NCBI GenBank assembly: GCA_900313435.1
Contig: OMRF01000173.1
Coordinates: forward strand, 1 to 17,077
Source of the DNA: an uncultured Lachnospiraceae bacterium
GTDB lineage: Bacteria; Bacillota; Clostridia; Lachnospirales; Lachnospiraceae
Length of the DNA: 17,077 bases
Direction of reading: 5' to 3'
A model generated the notes under the pieces. It saw only the letters and a program-made list of their open reading frames with translations, was not told where the DNA came from and searched no databases. The translations under genes were made by a program, and so were the position numbers. Positions 1 through 8,776 of this stretch are shown one piece after another (position 1 is the stretch's first letter; the number at the start of each line of letters is the position of its first letter).

Positions 1-2585
1 GTTATGAAAAGCTCGCTCTTGTCTATTACAGACACGTTGTCCAGGCACGAGGCAATATATCTCGCCCACGCATGTTTCTTTGTTCCGAAGTAGAACTGCG
101 TCGTACTCATTTTGCCGTTTCTCATATTGATGACCGGATGACACATTATTGCCTTGAAGATCGTAGCGAGCCTGCTGCCAACCTGACCCGATCTTGCAAG
201 GTAATCAAGATTGTCCACGATGAAATTGGTATTAACTCGCGTGCGCAGAACATTAAGCTGCCTTATGATCTCGCCGACGGTGAGTCCTTCCGCAGCCAGT
301 CTGCAAGCCTCGAGCACTATGATCCCCTGTCCGCTTGACAGATGCCTTGAATCAAATACCGTTACATTACCAAATGCGGCGGCCGCCTCGACTGCGCTTT
401 CGTAGCCGCTGTGATTGACTCTCGTTGATACAGATATGTGAAGGATATTATTTGCTCCAAGAAGTGCCTTTGCAAAGAAGTCTTCGTGCACCTTAACAGA
501 AGGGGCGTGGGTTTTTACAAAAACATGATCCTTCATGTAATCGAGAAGCCCCTCGGAATCTATCTCATCACCATCCGCGAACTCGCCATCACTTGTCTCT
601 ACCATGTGGGGAAGCACGGCGATATTGTACTTGTCCAGAAGCTCTCTCGGAATATCCGCAACGCTCTCCGTTGTAATTGCGACCGGCCTCTTCTTCTTGT
701 GGTCATCCATCCACGACATTGAGCTTGCAACGATATTCTCATCGCTTTCCATTATCGTAACCTTATCCTTCGGAAGGAGCCGTACGAGCTCTGTCTCAAG
801 TTCGGATGAATTGATAGGCTTGACGATATATCCGTCGAATCCCTCATTCGAATAGAGTTTTCTCATGTCCGATCCGGCATTCGCGGTAAGAGCGATCACC
901 TTCGAATCCTTGGATATACCGCCCACCTGATTTCTTATCTTATGGAATGTTTCTATACCGTCCATCTCCGGCATCAGATGGTCCATGAGTATTACATCAT
1001 ATTTATGCTCCAGCGTCATCTCAAGAGCATGCGCACCGCTGTCTGCGGTATCGACTGTCATCTTCGTATCACGCAGAAGCTTTTTCACAACAAGAAGATT
1101 GGACTCATTATCATCCACCGCCAGCACTCTTGCATTGGGAGCTTCAAACGCACTGTGATAGCTTCCCGACATGTTGCTCTTATGCTTATCCTCAAGGTTT
1201 AAGTCACCTATAGTGGCAAAGTCCGTTACCATCTGGGGAATCTCTATGACAAATGTTGACCCCTGAGTGTAGACGCTGTTAACGGTCACTCTTCCGCCCA
1301 TGAGTTCCGTAAGTTCCTTCACTATTGACAGTCCGAGCCCCGTACCTTCTATATGACGATTTTCCTCCTCGTCAACGCGTCTGAAGGCCGTGAAGAGATA
1401 AGGGATACTCTCCTTCTTGATACCCATTCCCGTATCCTTGACGGTGTAGAAGATAGATGCCACATCACCGCTTATACCGTTACACTGAATGGAAAGTGTT
1501 ACCGATCCCTTCTTCGTATACTTGATGGCATTGTTAAGAACATTGATGAGTATCTGCTTGATCCTGACTTCATCCCCGTAAAGCTCCGCCGGAATATCGG
1601 GTGCCACCTCAACGTGAAATTCAAGTCCCTTCTCTTTGGCGCGAAGCCACAGCATTCCCACGATCTCAGAAAGCATGTCGCCCGGTTTGTAGTTCACCTG
1701 CGTCAGCTTCATCTGACCCGAGCTGATCTTGCTCATGTCGAGAATATCATTGATGAGATGCAGAAGAATATTGCTGGCAGCCCTGATGTTTGCGGCGTCC
1801 TCCGCAACCTCATCGGAAACCTTCTCTCGAAGTATCATCTCATTAAGACCGATTATCGTATTGATAGGCGTTCTGATCTCGTGACTCATGCTGGAGAAGA
1901 ATCTGTTCTGAGCATTGTTAAGATCCGATATCTCTTTCTGCTGTTCCTCATATGTTATCGACTTGACCCTGATGGAGTATTGATGAAAATACAGCATCAG
2001 CGCAAACACAAGCCTGATCCCGAAGATCGTTGCGATCACCGGAATGATGGGCGCCGGGGCGGGTATGGCCAGCTTCAGGTAGTAATAAATTATAAGCATC
2101 GCTATATCGCATGTACCGGCTGTTATGACATAAGCAAGAGGGTGCATGTACGCACAGATCGGAACAATGAGTGAAGTGGCTATGTAGAGGCTTGGGTTAA
2201 CAAATCCCAAACTGTACGCATTCAGGCACGTGGCAACGATCGCCCATGCAAGAACAAGAAAGGATGTAATCGGGAGCAACCATACAAGCATTCTGTATCT
2301 GCCGTTAAAATCCCTCCTGATATAACCGAACACCGCTATTCCAAGAAGCATTACTAAAAACAGTAAAATATATACGAATCTGTACTGCCCAACATACGGG
2401 CTTGAAGCGTGCTTTTTTGTAAAGCTTGCCAAAAATGCCACAAGCTGGAACACGGCGCACATTACAGCAATAAGACGCATTTTATTAAGGGTTGACGCAT
2501 ATATGAATCTGTTTATCCTGTCATCGCCGTCCGAACTTTTTCCCTGAAAAAAGTAATTAATAAAATCTCTGAAGGAAAGACTCAT
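1..2585 (-). CDS. Membrane hybrid histidine kinase with C-terminal DegV domain (3' end cut off)
   Basis: This frame is open for 861 codons from the ATG at 2585 to the window edge without a stop. Residues 37-200 form about six membrane segments. A HisKA motif (SSMSHEIRTP) places the phospho-His at 235. The ATPase has an N box (NVLNNAIKYT, 349-358), DTGMGI (384-389) and GTGLGLSI (414-421). A receiver follows at about 485-605, with Asp489-491 region acidic residues, phospho-Asp535 (LMDHLMP) and Lys589. After a short linker, residues 633-861 match the DegV family: a TTESVADIP start, GNVTVFDSRHLSSGQG, and the hallmark NFIVDNLDYLARSGQVG. A complete DegV domain is about 280 residues, so roughly 50 are missing. 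The ATG overlaps the stop of the upstream kinase as ATGA, with AAGGAGG 7 nt before it. DegV/FakB proteins bind fatty acids; the role as a sensory or output domain here is inferred. Confidence 0.88.
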   Translation of the reverse strand, partial: MSLSFRDFINYFFQGKSSDGDDRINRFIYASTLNKMRLIAVMCAVFQLVAFLASFTKKHASSPYVGQYRFVYILLFLVMLLGIAVFGYIRRDFNGRYRMLVWLLPITSFLVLAWAIVATCLNAYSLGFVNPSLYIATSLIVPICAYMHPLAYVITAGTCDIAMLIIYYYLKLAIPAPAPIIPVIATIFGIRLVFALMLYFHQYSIRVKSITYEEQQKEISDLNNAQNRFFSSMSHEIRTPINTIIGLNEMILREKVSDEVAEDAANIRAASNILLHLINDILDMSKISSGQMKLTQVNYKPGDMLSEIVGMLWLRAKEKGLEFHVEVAPDIPAELYGDEVRIKQILINVLNNAIKYTKKGSVTLSIQCNGISGDVASIFYTVKDTGMGIKKESIPYLFTAFRRVDEEENRHIEGTGLGLSIVKELTELMGGRVTVNSVYTQGSTFVIEIPQMVTDFATIGDLNLEDKHKSNMSGSYHSAFEAPNARVLAVDDNESNLLVVKKLLRDTKMTVDTADSGAHALEMTLEHKYDVILMDHLMPEMDGIETFHKIRNQVGGISKDSKVIALTANAGSDMRKLYSNEGFDGYIVKPINSSELETELVRLLPKDKVTIMESDENIVASSMSWMDDHKKKRPVAITTESVADIPRELLDKYNIAVLPHMVETSDGEFADGDEIDSEGLLDYMKDHVFVKTHAPSVKVHEDFFAKALLGANNILHISVSTRVNHSGYESAVEAAAAFGNVTVFDSRHLSSGQGIIVLEACRLAAEGLTVGEIIRQLNVLRTRVNTNFIVDNLDYLARSGQVGSRLATIFKAIMCHPVINMRNGKMSTTQFYFGTKKHAWARYIASCLDNVSVIDKSELFI

Positions 2586-5164
2586 ACTACGCCTCCTTCC
2601 TCATCTCCTACGGCATCAAACTCAAGTACCTCATCATCGTCGTCAGAGCCTGCCGTCTCATCAACATTATTATCATTACCGGAAGGAGCCTTTTCTCTGA
2701 TCGCATCAAGAAGTCTGTCATAAACAGTCATCATAGCCATGTGGTTGGCAACTATATATGCCGTGTCACCACTCTTTCCGGCCTCTTCAAGAAGCCTTGC
2801 ACTCTCCGAAAGATCCATGGCTCCGATCATCTTGGATGTGGACTTGATGGAATGAACCTGTATGATATATGCAGCAAGATCACCCGATGACAGAGCTTTC
2901 TTAATGATAGCCTTTTTCTCATCCGATTCTTTTAAGTACTGGAGGATAAGCGTCTCATAGAAGCTTGGGTCCTGCTGACTGTAATACAGCCCCTTGTCGG
3001 TATCAACACCAAGCGAAGCGAGCTTATCTATAAGAGATACGGTCACCGGCTTTTGAGCAGGTGCTATGTCATTTTGTGATATATCCGGGGCACCGACCCC
3101 GTCTGTTCTGACAAGAGAAGCCGGCAACACATGTCTCATCACACGTTCCAATTCAACGCGGTCGACAGGCTTGCTTACAAAGCCGTCAAAGCCTTCCCTG
3201 CGGAACATCTCCCTTGCAGAACTTACCGCATTTGCCGTAAATGCAATGATCGGAACTATTTGTTTGTTCCTCGCCTGATCGTTCCTTATTCGTTTCATTG
3301 CTTCAACGCCGTCCATGACCGGCATCATGTGATCCATAAAGATTATGTCATATTCATTTTCACGGCAAAGATCAATAGCCATCTGCCCCGATTCGCATGT
3401 TGTAACAACCATACCGTATGCCTTAAACATTCCCGTTGATACAACAAGATTCATCGGTTCATCATCAACAACGAGAACCCTTGCCCCCGGGAATGTAAGT
3501 CTGCCTTCTTCTTTTTGTACATCGCTCGGCTTGGTATTAAGAACTCCGACAACAGGGAAGCAGTAGAACGGCTTGGGCATTATCCTGACAAGAGAGCCTT
3601 CCGGAAGATGAAGTTCATCCGGGTTGGCAACCGCAGTTACTATTATCTGCTTTGCCAGTGCCTCCATAAGGTCAGCGGCTTCCAGGTATTCCTCCGGGCC
3701 TACAAACAGATGCGTAAGCTTTTTGTTGTCGATCAAGGCACGAAGTGAATTGGAGTTGTCAACCCTGTGCATAGTGACCTTCAGCCCTGTCACGATATTT
3801 CTTACCATTGAGTCATAGAACTCGCGGACTCTCGGATTCGGGAACTTTTCAAAATGAAGATATGCGCCGATACTGATATTTTCTATGTCAGCCACGCTCA
3901 TGCAGCGTTCACTCTCGACAACCTTGCAGGGAACGCTGACTCTTACTGTTGTCCCCTCTCCGGGTGCACTATCAATAGTCATAAAGCCGCCGAGAGATCT
4001 GACAAAGCCGTAAACGATAGACATACCAAGTCCCAGGCCTCCTGCCCTTTTGGACCTGCCGGAATCAGCCATATAGAACGTGCTGTATATATTTTCAAGC
4101 TCCGCGGCATCCATGCCGATCCCGGTGTCCGTAACCTCTATACGGAGATTGATGCCGTAATCATGCGGTACCGGGGAGATATGTACGTAAACGCCTCCAT
4201 CATTTGTAAACTTGAGACCGTTGGTTATGAGATGCCACAATATCTTTTTAAGCTTCCCCACATCCGTGTTCATAACGGAGGGTATTGAAGCGTCAACATC
4301 TATGATCAGTTCGACGCTCTTCTTCATATACGGTGCAAGAGAGTTGACGATATCATTGATCACGGAGGAGAGCATATAATCTTCATTATTGTTTGTAAGA
4401 TCGCCCCTGTCTATCTCGGAATAATCAAGTATATCGCTTATCTGATCGCCCATCCTCTTTCCGGCTTCCTCTATTGACAAAAGCCGCCCGCGCTTCTCGC
4501 CGTCAGTCTCCTTATCAAGTCCCATGTCACAAAGCCCAAGTATCGCATTGATCGGTGTTCTGATCTCATGAGAAGCATTTGCAAGAAAATCATTGAGCCG
4601 CTTTGTCGCAGCAGTCAGAATGTTTATCTCTTCCCTGGAATGCCCCAGGACCTCATTCCACTTCTTTATGATGATCCTGGCTATCCAGCATAACATCGTC
4701 ACCACGGCATAGTGCATCAGCGTCCTTGATATGACCAGGCTGTCAAACTTCTCCCCTAGCAAAAAAAGCAGTATGACGGCATAGGTCATCGTGATATAGT
4801 ACGTGATCTGGCAAAGTGTTATGAGAGCATGCATCCCGGTCATGATAAATAAAAGAATGACGGCAGCCATTATAATGGCCAGATCATATGTGCTCGTAAC
4901 ATGGGAACCATAGAAGAAATATGTGGCCATCATAAGAAGTGAGACTATCCATAGTCTCGTCCTGCTATTAGCTATCCTGTTGATATGCATGAACCACGAA
5001 GCGCCAACGCCGCCAACGATAAGCAATATCGCCCAACTCTCCCATCCGAGAAGAAGGGTCTCTCCGATGAGGATCGCGGAAAAGATCGTATAGCTTACGA
5101 CCATCATCATCTGCGATGACATGAACAGTTCATCTGACTCATGAGTTTCTTTATTATTTTCCAT
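2582..5164 (-). CDS. Membrane hybrid sensor histidine kinase with receiver and Hpt domains
   Basis: This 860-residue protein has about six membrane segments in residues 20-167 and no large extracellular domain. The HisKA motif (NASHEIRTP) puts the phospho-His at 199. The ATPase has an N box (HLITNGLKFT, 311-320), DTGIGM (346-351) and GGLGLGMSI (375-383). Residues 425-545 have receiver-like alternation of strands and helices but no phospho-Asp. A true receiver at 561-680 has VVDDE, phospho-Asp611 (FMDHMMP), Thr643 and Lys665. An Hpt domain at about 712-825 carries His771 in QVHSIKSTSKMIGA. The tail (835-857) is strongly acidic. Family knowledge predicts a His199 to Asp611 to His771 phosphorelay. 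It sits one base after the c-di-GMP regulator gene and overlaps the next kinase by 4 nt, so all three are probably co-translated and may exchange phosphate. The signal is unknown. Confidence 0.92.
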   Translation of the reverse strand: MENNKETHESDELFMSSQMMMVVSYTIFSAILIGETLLLGWESWAILLIVGGVGASWFMHINRIANSRTRLWIVSLLMMATYFFYGSHVTSTYDLAIIMAAVILLFIMTGMHALITLCQITYYITMTYAVILLFLLGEKFDSLVISRTLMHYAVVTMLCWIARIIIKKWNEVLGHSREEINILTAATKRLNDFLANASHEIRTPINAILGLCDMGLDKETDGEKRGRLLSIEEAGKRMGDQISDILDYSEIDRGDLTNNNEDYMLSSVINDIVNSLAPYMKKSVELIIDVDASIPSVMNTDVGKLKKILWHLITNGLKFTNDGGVYVHISPVPHDYGINLRIEVTDTGIGMDAAELENIYSTFYMADSGRSKRAGGLGLGMSIVYGFVRSLGGFMTIDSAPGEGTTVRVSVPCKVVESERCMSVADIENISIGAYLHFEKFPNPRVREFYDSMVRNIVTGLKVTMHRVDNSNSLRALIDNKKLTHLFVGPEEYLEAADLMEALAKQIIVTAVANPDELHLPEGSLVRIMPKPFYCFPVVGVLNTKPSDVQKEEGRLTFPGARVLVVDDEPMNLVVSTGMFKAYGMVVTTCESGQMAIDLCRENEYDIIFMDHMMPVMDGVEAMKRIRNDQARNKQIVPIIAFTANAVSSAREMFRREGFDGFVSKPVDRVELERVMRHVLPASLVRTDGVGAPDISQNDIAPAQKPVTVSLIDKLASLGVDTDKGLYYSQQDPSFYETLILQYLKESDEKKAIIKKALSSGDLAAYIIQVHSIKSTSKMIGAMDLSESARLLEEAGKSGDTAYIVANHMAMMTVYDRLLDAIREKAPSGNDNNVDETAGSDDDDEVLEFDAVGDEEGGVV

Positions 5165-5165
5165 T

Positions 5166-7535
5166 TTAGTGTTCCCTCAGCTGATAATCCTTGTCCTCAT
5201 CTATGATAGCGATCATGATATCGGCAAACTTCGGATCAAACTGTGTTCCCTTGCACCTTTCTATTTCCGCTCTTACCATATCCTGCGGAAGGGTATCTCT
5301 GTAGCTTCTGTGGCTTGTCATGGCATCATACGCATCGGCAACGGCAATTATCCTTGCGATCTCCGGTATGTCATCACCTTTAAGTCCGTCGGGATATCCC
5401 TTTCCGTCATACCTTTCATGATGCCACCTCGCACCGTTTGAAAGGTTCGGCATCTCCTTGATGGTTGAAAGTATCTGTGTTCCGATGACGGGATGCTTTT
5501 TGATGATGTCATATTCCTCATCCGTCAGTCTGTCGTTCTTGTTGATAATGGCATCCGGAATACCGATCTTTCCGACATCATGCAGCAAGCCTATGATATA
5601 GATGGCGTTCTGTTCCTTCTCGCTGTATCCGTATCTTGCGGCGATCTCCTTGGAGTATTCGGCAACGCGGCTCGAATGACCGTTGGTGTATTTGTCCTTG
5701 GCATCTATCGCAAATGCAAGAGCCTTGATGATATGAATGCTGAGCTGCTCGTTTTCCTCGGTCTTCTTCTCGACCTCCTGATTCATGTGATTGTTGAGAA
5801 GCGTAAGCTTAAGCAGGTTTCTGACACGAAGATAAAGTTTCTCCTGTGTAATTGGCATTTTGATAAAATCAGTAACGCCAAGTTCAAGAGCCCTCTGCTC
5901 TGTTGCCGGGTCATCATCCGCGATAAGAATAACAGGAGTACGTCTTATTGCCCCGCCCTGCTTTCTGACCTGCACTATCGCATCAAGTCCCGACATGCCG
6001 TCCATCTCTGCCTTTATGATCATAAGGTCGGGCTTATTATCGACAAGATATTCCATAAGCTTTTGTCCGCTGTCTACGCCGACGGCATCATAGCCTTTGG
6101 AAGAAAGAGCGTTACACATGCTGCCAAGATCAGAGGCGTTGTCATTAACGATGATAATATGATTTTCACCGTCGCTGCTTTCGGCAAAATTGCTTCTCAT
6201 CTCGTCATCGGTACTCTCGGTCTCAACCTCAAGCTCCACAAGACCGCTGTACTTGTTGTTCTTCCATGAGTGCATAACGCGCTCGGTGACACGGCTGACG
6301 TTATAATCGCTTATCTCGGGAAGAAGAAGGAAGAAATGATTGTCCCCGATCTGCATCATGATATCGCTGTTGCGGAGAGACTCCTGCAAAAGGTCCCGAA
6401 GGCTTGCCATGATCTTTTCCTTTTCAGACTGGGACAGATCCTTTGGAATAAACCTTGCGGTAAAAAGCATCTTGTATGCGGTTCCGCGGTATCTGTCCAT
6501 ATATCTGATCATATAACGATAGACATTCCCGAATGCCTCCTTACCCATCCACATGGCATTCTGAGGTATGTTCCTCTCTTCGAGTATCGTTGTGATCATG
6601 GCAAGATCGATCTCGGTAGGAATATCAGCCTCCCGATCCTCATTCTTATACAGGCTGTATCCGTGCTTGCCGTTATTCTTGATCGTGTAGAGCGCCCTGT
6701 CAGACAGGCGGAACAGATCATTAAAAACTATACCCTGATCCGGTACAAACACCGCACCGATGGAAGCACCAAGAGGGATACTCATATCCTTGCCCATCAT
6801 TTCCCGTGCCTGAGCAAGAAGGTTTTCGTTAATGGCTTCCGAGAATTTGCTGAGCTGCGTCTCTGCCCGAAGGCCCTCCGCAAACACCAGGAACTCATCA
6901 CCGCCGACTCTTCCGAAAACGGCGGGAAATGCCATATTATTTTTTATGATCTGTGAAAAGGTGGAAAGAACACGGTCGCCCATATCATGACCGTATATAT
7001 CATTGACGAGCTTGAAGGAATCGAGATCTATGATCATAAGTGCGCCTTCCTTGACGGCGCACATGTTACTGATCTGTTCGGTGGCGTTGTATTTGTTAAG
7101 GAAGCCCGTGAGTTTGTCGATGGTCGCTTCTTCTTCGAACTTAAGCATCTGGCCGCGGGATTTCACTATGTTTCCCACGCGGCGCACAAGTACATCCGGA
7201 TCGAAGGGTTTTCTGATATAATCGCTGACACCCATTTCAAAGCCGCGGCTCTCGCTTGTACCGTCTTCATCAGCTGTCAGAAATATGATCGGAACCTCGT
7301 TGATCCCAAGCTCCTTTTCCAGCGCACGGTAGTTCGTAATAGTCTCAAACCCGTCCATTTCCGGCATGTTGATGTCAAGAAGGATAAGATCGGGCGCACC
7401 CTTTTCACGCACATAATCAAGAAGGCTCTTCCCCGATTTGAGCGCAGTAACACGCATATTGTTCTTGGACAGTATATGCCCCGCCATTTTCAGATTTGCA
7501 ACATCATCATCGACTACGATTATCCAGCTGGACAT
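5166..7535 (-). CDS. Response regulator with GGDEF and HD-GYP domains, putative c-di-GMP cyclase/phosphodiesterase
   Basis: This is a soluble 789-residue protein. The domains in order are as follows. REC1 (5-125) has Asp9/Asp10, phospho-Asp54, Thr87 and Lys109 intact. GGDEF (136-297) has an intact GGDEF motif at 211-215 and no RxxD inhibitory site in front of it. Residues 305-430 look like a second, degenerate GGDEF domain in which QIGDNHF replaces RxGGDEF. Residues 458-575 are a pseudo-receiver with VNDN and Lys508 at the phospho-Asp position. A short coiled-coil linker (580-600) leads to HD-GYP (600-789), with His620, His652-Asp653, His681 and HHERYDGKGYP at 705-715, all canonical. It should both make and break c-di-GMP, under control of phosphorylation at Asp54. 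It is first in the operon, with AAGGAG just upstream of the ATG. Its partner kinases are probably the two genes behind it. Confidence 0.92.
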   Translation of the reverse strand: MSSWIIVVDDDVANLKMAGHILSKNNMRVTALKSGKSLLDYVREKGAPDLILLDINMPEMDGFETITNYRALEKELGINEVPIIFLTADEDGTSESRGFEMGVSDYIRKPFDPDVLVRRVGNIVKSRGQMLKFEEEATIDKLTGFLNKYNATEQISNMCAVKEGALMIIDLDSFKLVNDIYGHDMGDRVLSTFSQIIKNNMAFPAVFGRVGGDEFLVFAEGLRAETQLSKFSEAINENLLAQAREMMGKDMSIPLGASIGAVFVPDQGIVFNDLFRLSDRALYTIKNNGKHGYSLYKNEDREADIPTEIDLAMITTILEERNIPQNAMWMGKEAFGNVYRYMIRYMDRYRGTAYKMLFTARFIPKDLSQSEKEKIMASLRDLLQESLRNSDIMMQIGDNHFFLLLPEISDYNVSRVTERVMHSWKNNKYSGLVELEVETESTDDEMRSNFAESSDGENHIIIVNDNASDLGSMCNALSSKGYDAVGVDSGQKLMEYLVDNKPDLMIIKAEMDGMSGLDAIVQVRKQGGAIRRTPVILIADDDPATEQRALELGVTDFIKMPITQEKLYLRVRNLLKLTLLNNHMNQEVEKKTEENEQLSIHIIKALAFAIDAKDKYTNGHSSRVAEYSKEIAARYGYSEKEQNAIYIIGLLHDVGKIGIPDAIINKNDRLTDEEYDIIKKHPVIGTQILSTIKEMPNLSNGARWHHERYDGKGYPDGLKGDDIPEIARIIAVADAYDAMTSHRSYRDTLPQDMVRAEIERCKGTQFDPKFADIMIAIIDEDKDYQLREH

Positions 7536-7578
7536 TGTTAGCTCCTTCGGTTCATGAAATCAGCATATATATTCTTTA

Positions 7579-7608
7579 AGTATAATGTGTTTCACCCCGA
7601 TTTGTCTA
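7579..7608 (-). promoter_or_regulatory. Sigma-A type promoter for the three-gene signalling operon
   Basis: On the minus strand, TAGACA (7603-7608, 5/6 match to TTGACA) and TATACT (7579-7584, 5/6 match to TATAAT) are separated by 18 bp. The element overlaps the stop codon of the glycosyltransferase gene (7592-7594). The predicted start lies near 7572, which gives a leader of about 37 nt before the ATG at 7535. It would let the signalling genes be expressed independently of the envelope glycosyltransferases. Confidence 0.6.
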
Positions 7609-8776
7609 ATGCTAGTGGTAATTTTCCATAAGATATCATATCTTGACCTTTATGCTTAACGCGGATTAAGTGAACAAGCGCAAAGAACAATATCCATGCT
7701 GCAAGAATATAGCCACCTCTGACATAAAGGCTTCCTAATACGTCAAATATGCTTCCCGGACTATTAGCCTGAATATAGCCGAGCAGGTTGAAACCATCAC
7801 TATGAAGAACAAGGAAAACTCCAACTACCGCCATATATATCTTGTCCCATATGCCGACATTCAAAATGCACAAAGCCACCATTGGTATGGCAAGATATTG
7901 ATTTGCGATAGCCGACGAAAAAGATACCATAGCGATCAAGTAGATCAACATGATATGGTCAAACTGGTATTTCCTGATAATCCATGCAAGAATTACCATC
8001 ATAATGCCGTAAACTATAATACGTGGTCCAACCGGGAAATTGATCAGCTTATATAATATCTCTAACAGCGGTGCATTATTAAAGGATCTATACAAAAACA
8101 CATTATTAAGAATGCCCGTGGCCGCTTCATTGCTGGAAAGGGCAAACGGCAAAAAGCTAAGCAGAAATATGGCCGGAGGAACGAAAGCATATAACATTTT
8201 TTTCTTTATTGACAGGCCCCTCTTTAAGAGGATAAATATTGGAAGAAGGAATAGAATATGTTTAGTGATGAGAGATAAAGAAAAGAACAAAACAAAACCA
8301 ATGTCCTTCTTGTTGAATTCTTTTTCTTCGTTGAAATAAACAGTTGATAGCAAAGCAAATAATACCGCAATATTATCGAACTGATTATGGTATCCTGTGA
8401 TTATTATCGAGATCGGGTTTAGGAAAAAGATCAATGCCTTAATATAGGAGTATCTTCTGGCAATAAAAGCTGCTATCCCCAGGTCGGCTATAGTCAGCAC
8501 GCCTACGATCAACACCCTGTAAATGAGCATCCAATCGTCCGGTTTGATCTGTGAAATACGATATAAGCCCCCCTGAATCATCAGAAAAATCGGAGCATAG
8601 TTATATCTTGCAGTTTCCGCATAAACATTTCGAAGATTCCCCGAGATTTCTCCTACGATGCAATAAGACTCAAAATCAAAATTATGCCCTAAAGTCATCA
8701 CTACGTATCGCAAGATAACTCCCAGGCACAATAATCCTATCAAGATTACATATTCTTTTTTTATTCTATAATTCAT
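7592..8776 (-). CDS. GT-C type integral-membrane glycosyltransferase, Gpi18/GT87-like
   Basis: This 394-residue protein is mostly hydrophobic, with about ten predicted membrane segments. An acidic DxE-type motif (HNFDFESY, 31-38) sits in the first extracytoplasmic loop, where GT-C enzymes keep their catalytic acid, and YNYAPIF follows at 59-65. The segment YHNQFDNIAVLFALLS also fits the ALG6/ALG8 and Gpi18-like mannosyltransferase group (COG5542). Such enzymes take a sugar from a polyprenyl-phosphate carrier outside the membrane and transfer it to a glycan or protein. The start codon overlaps the GtrA stop by one base (TAATG), so the genes are probably coupled. A GT2 synthase and a GtrA protein directly upstream fit donor supply. 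Sugar and acceptor cannot be read from the sequence. Confidence 0.8.
   Translation of the reverse strand: MNYRIKKEYVILIGLLCLGVILRYVVMTLGHNFDFESYCIVGEISGNLRNVYAETARYNYAPIFLMIQGGLYRISQIKPDDWMLIYRVLIVGVLTIADLGIAAFIARRYSYIKALIFFLNPISIIITGYHNQFDNIAVLFALLSTVYFNEEKEFNKKDIGFVLFFSLSLITKHILFLLPIFILLKRGLSIKKKMLYAFVPPAIFLLSFLPFALSSNEAATGILNNVFLYRSFNNAPLLEILYKLINFPVGPRIIVYGIMMVILAWIIRKYQFDHIMLIYLIAMVSFSSAIANQYLAIPMVALCILNVGIWDKIYMAVVGVFLVLHSDGFNLLGYIQANSPGSIFDVLGSLYVRGGYILAAWILFFALVHLIRVKHKGQDMISYGKLPLALDKSG

Noticed and set aside
1353..2174. A 273-codon open frame on the plus strand
   Set aside because: It lies opposite the HisKA/ATPase part of the kinase-DegV gene, has no recognisable domain or ribosome binding site, and its composition (many His, Arg, Cys) is typical of an antisense shadow.
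6890..6950. Product-inhibition site (RxxD) ahead of the GGDEF motif
   Set aside because: The residues five positions before GGDEF are AFPA, not RxxD, so no I-site can be claimed.
5493..6956. Two long plus-strand open frames (5493-6269 and 6270-6956)
   Set aside because: Both are antisense to the c-di-GMP regulator, whose domains are unmistakable on the minus strand; no family signatures and no ribosome binding sites were seen.
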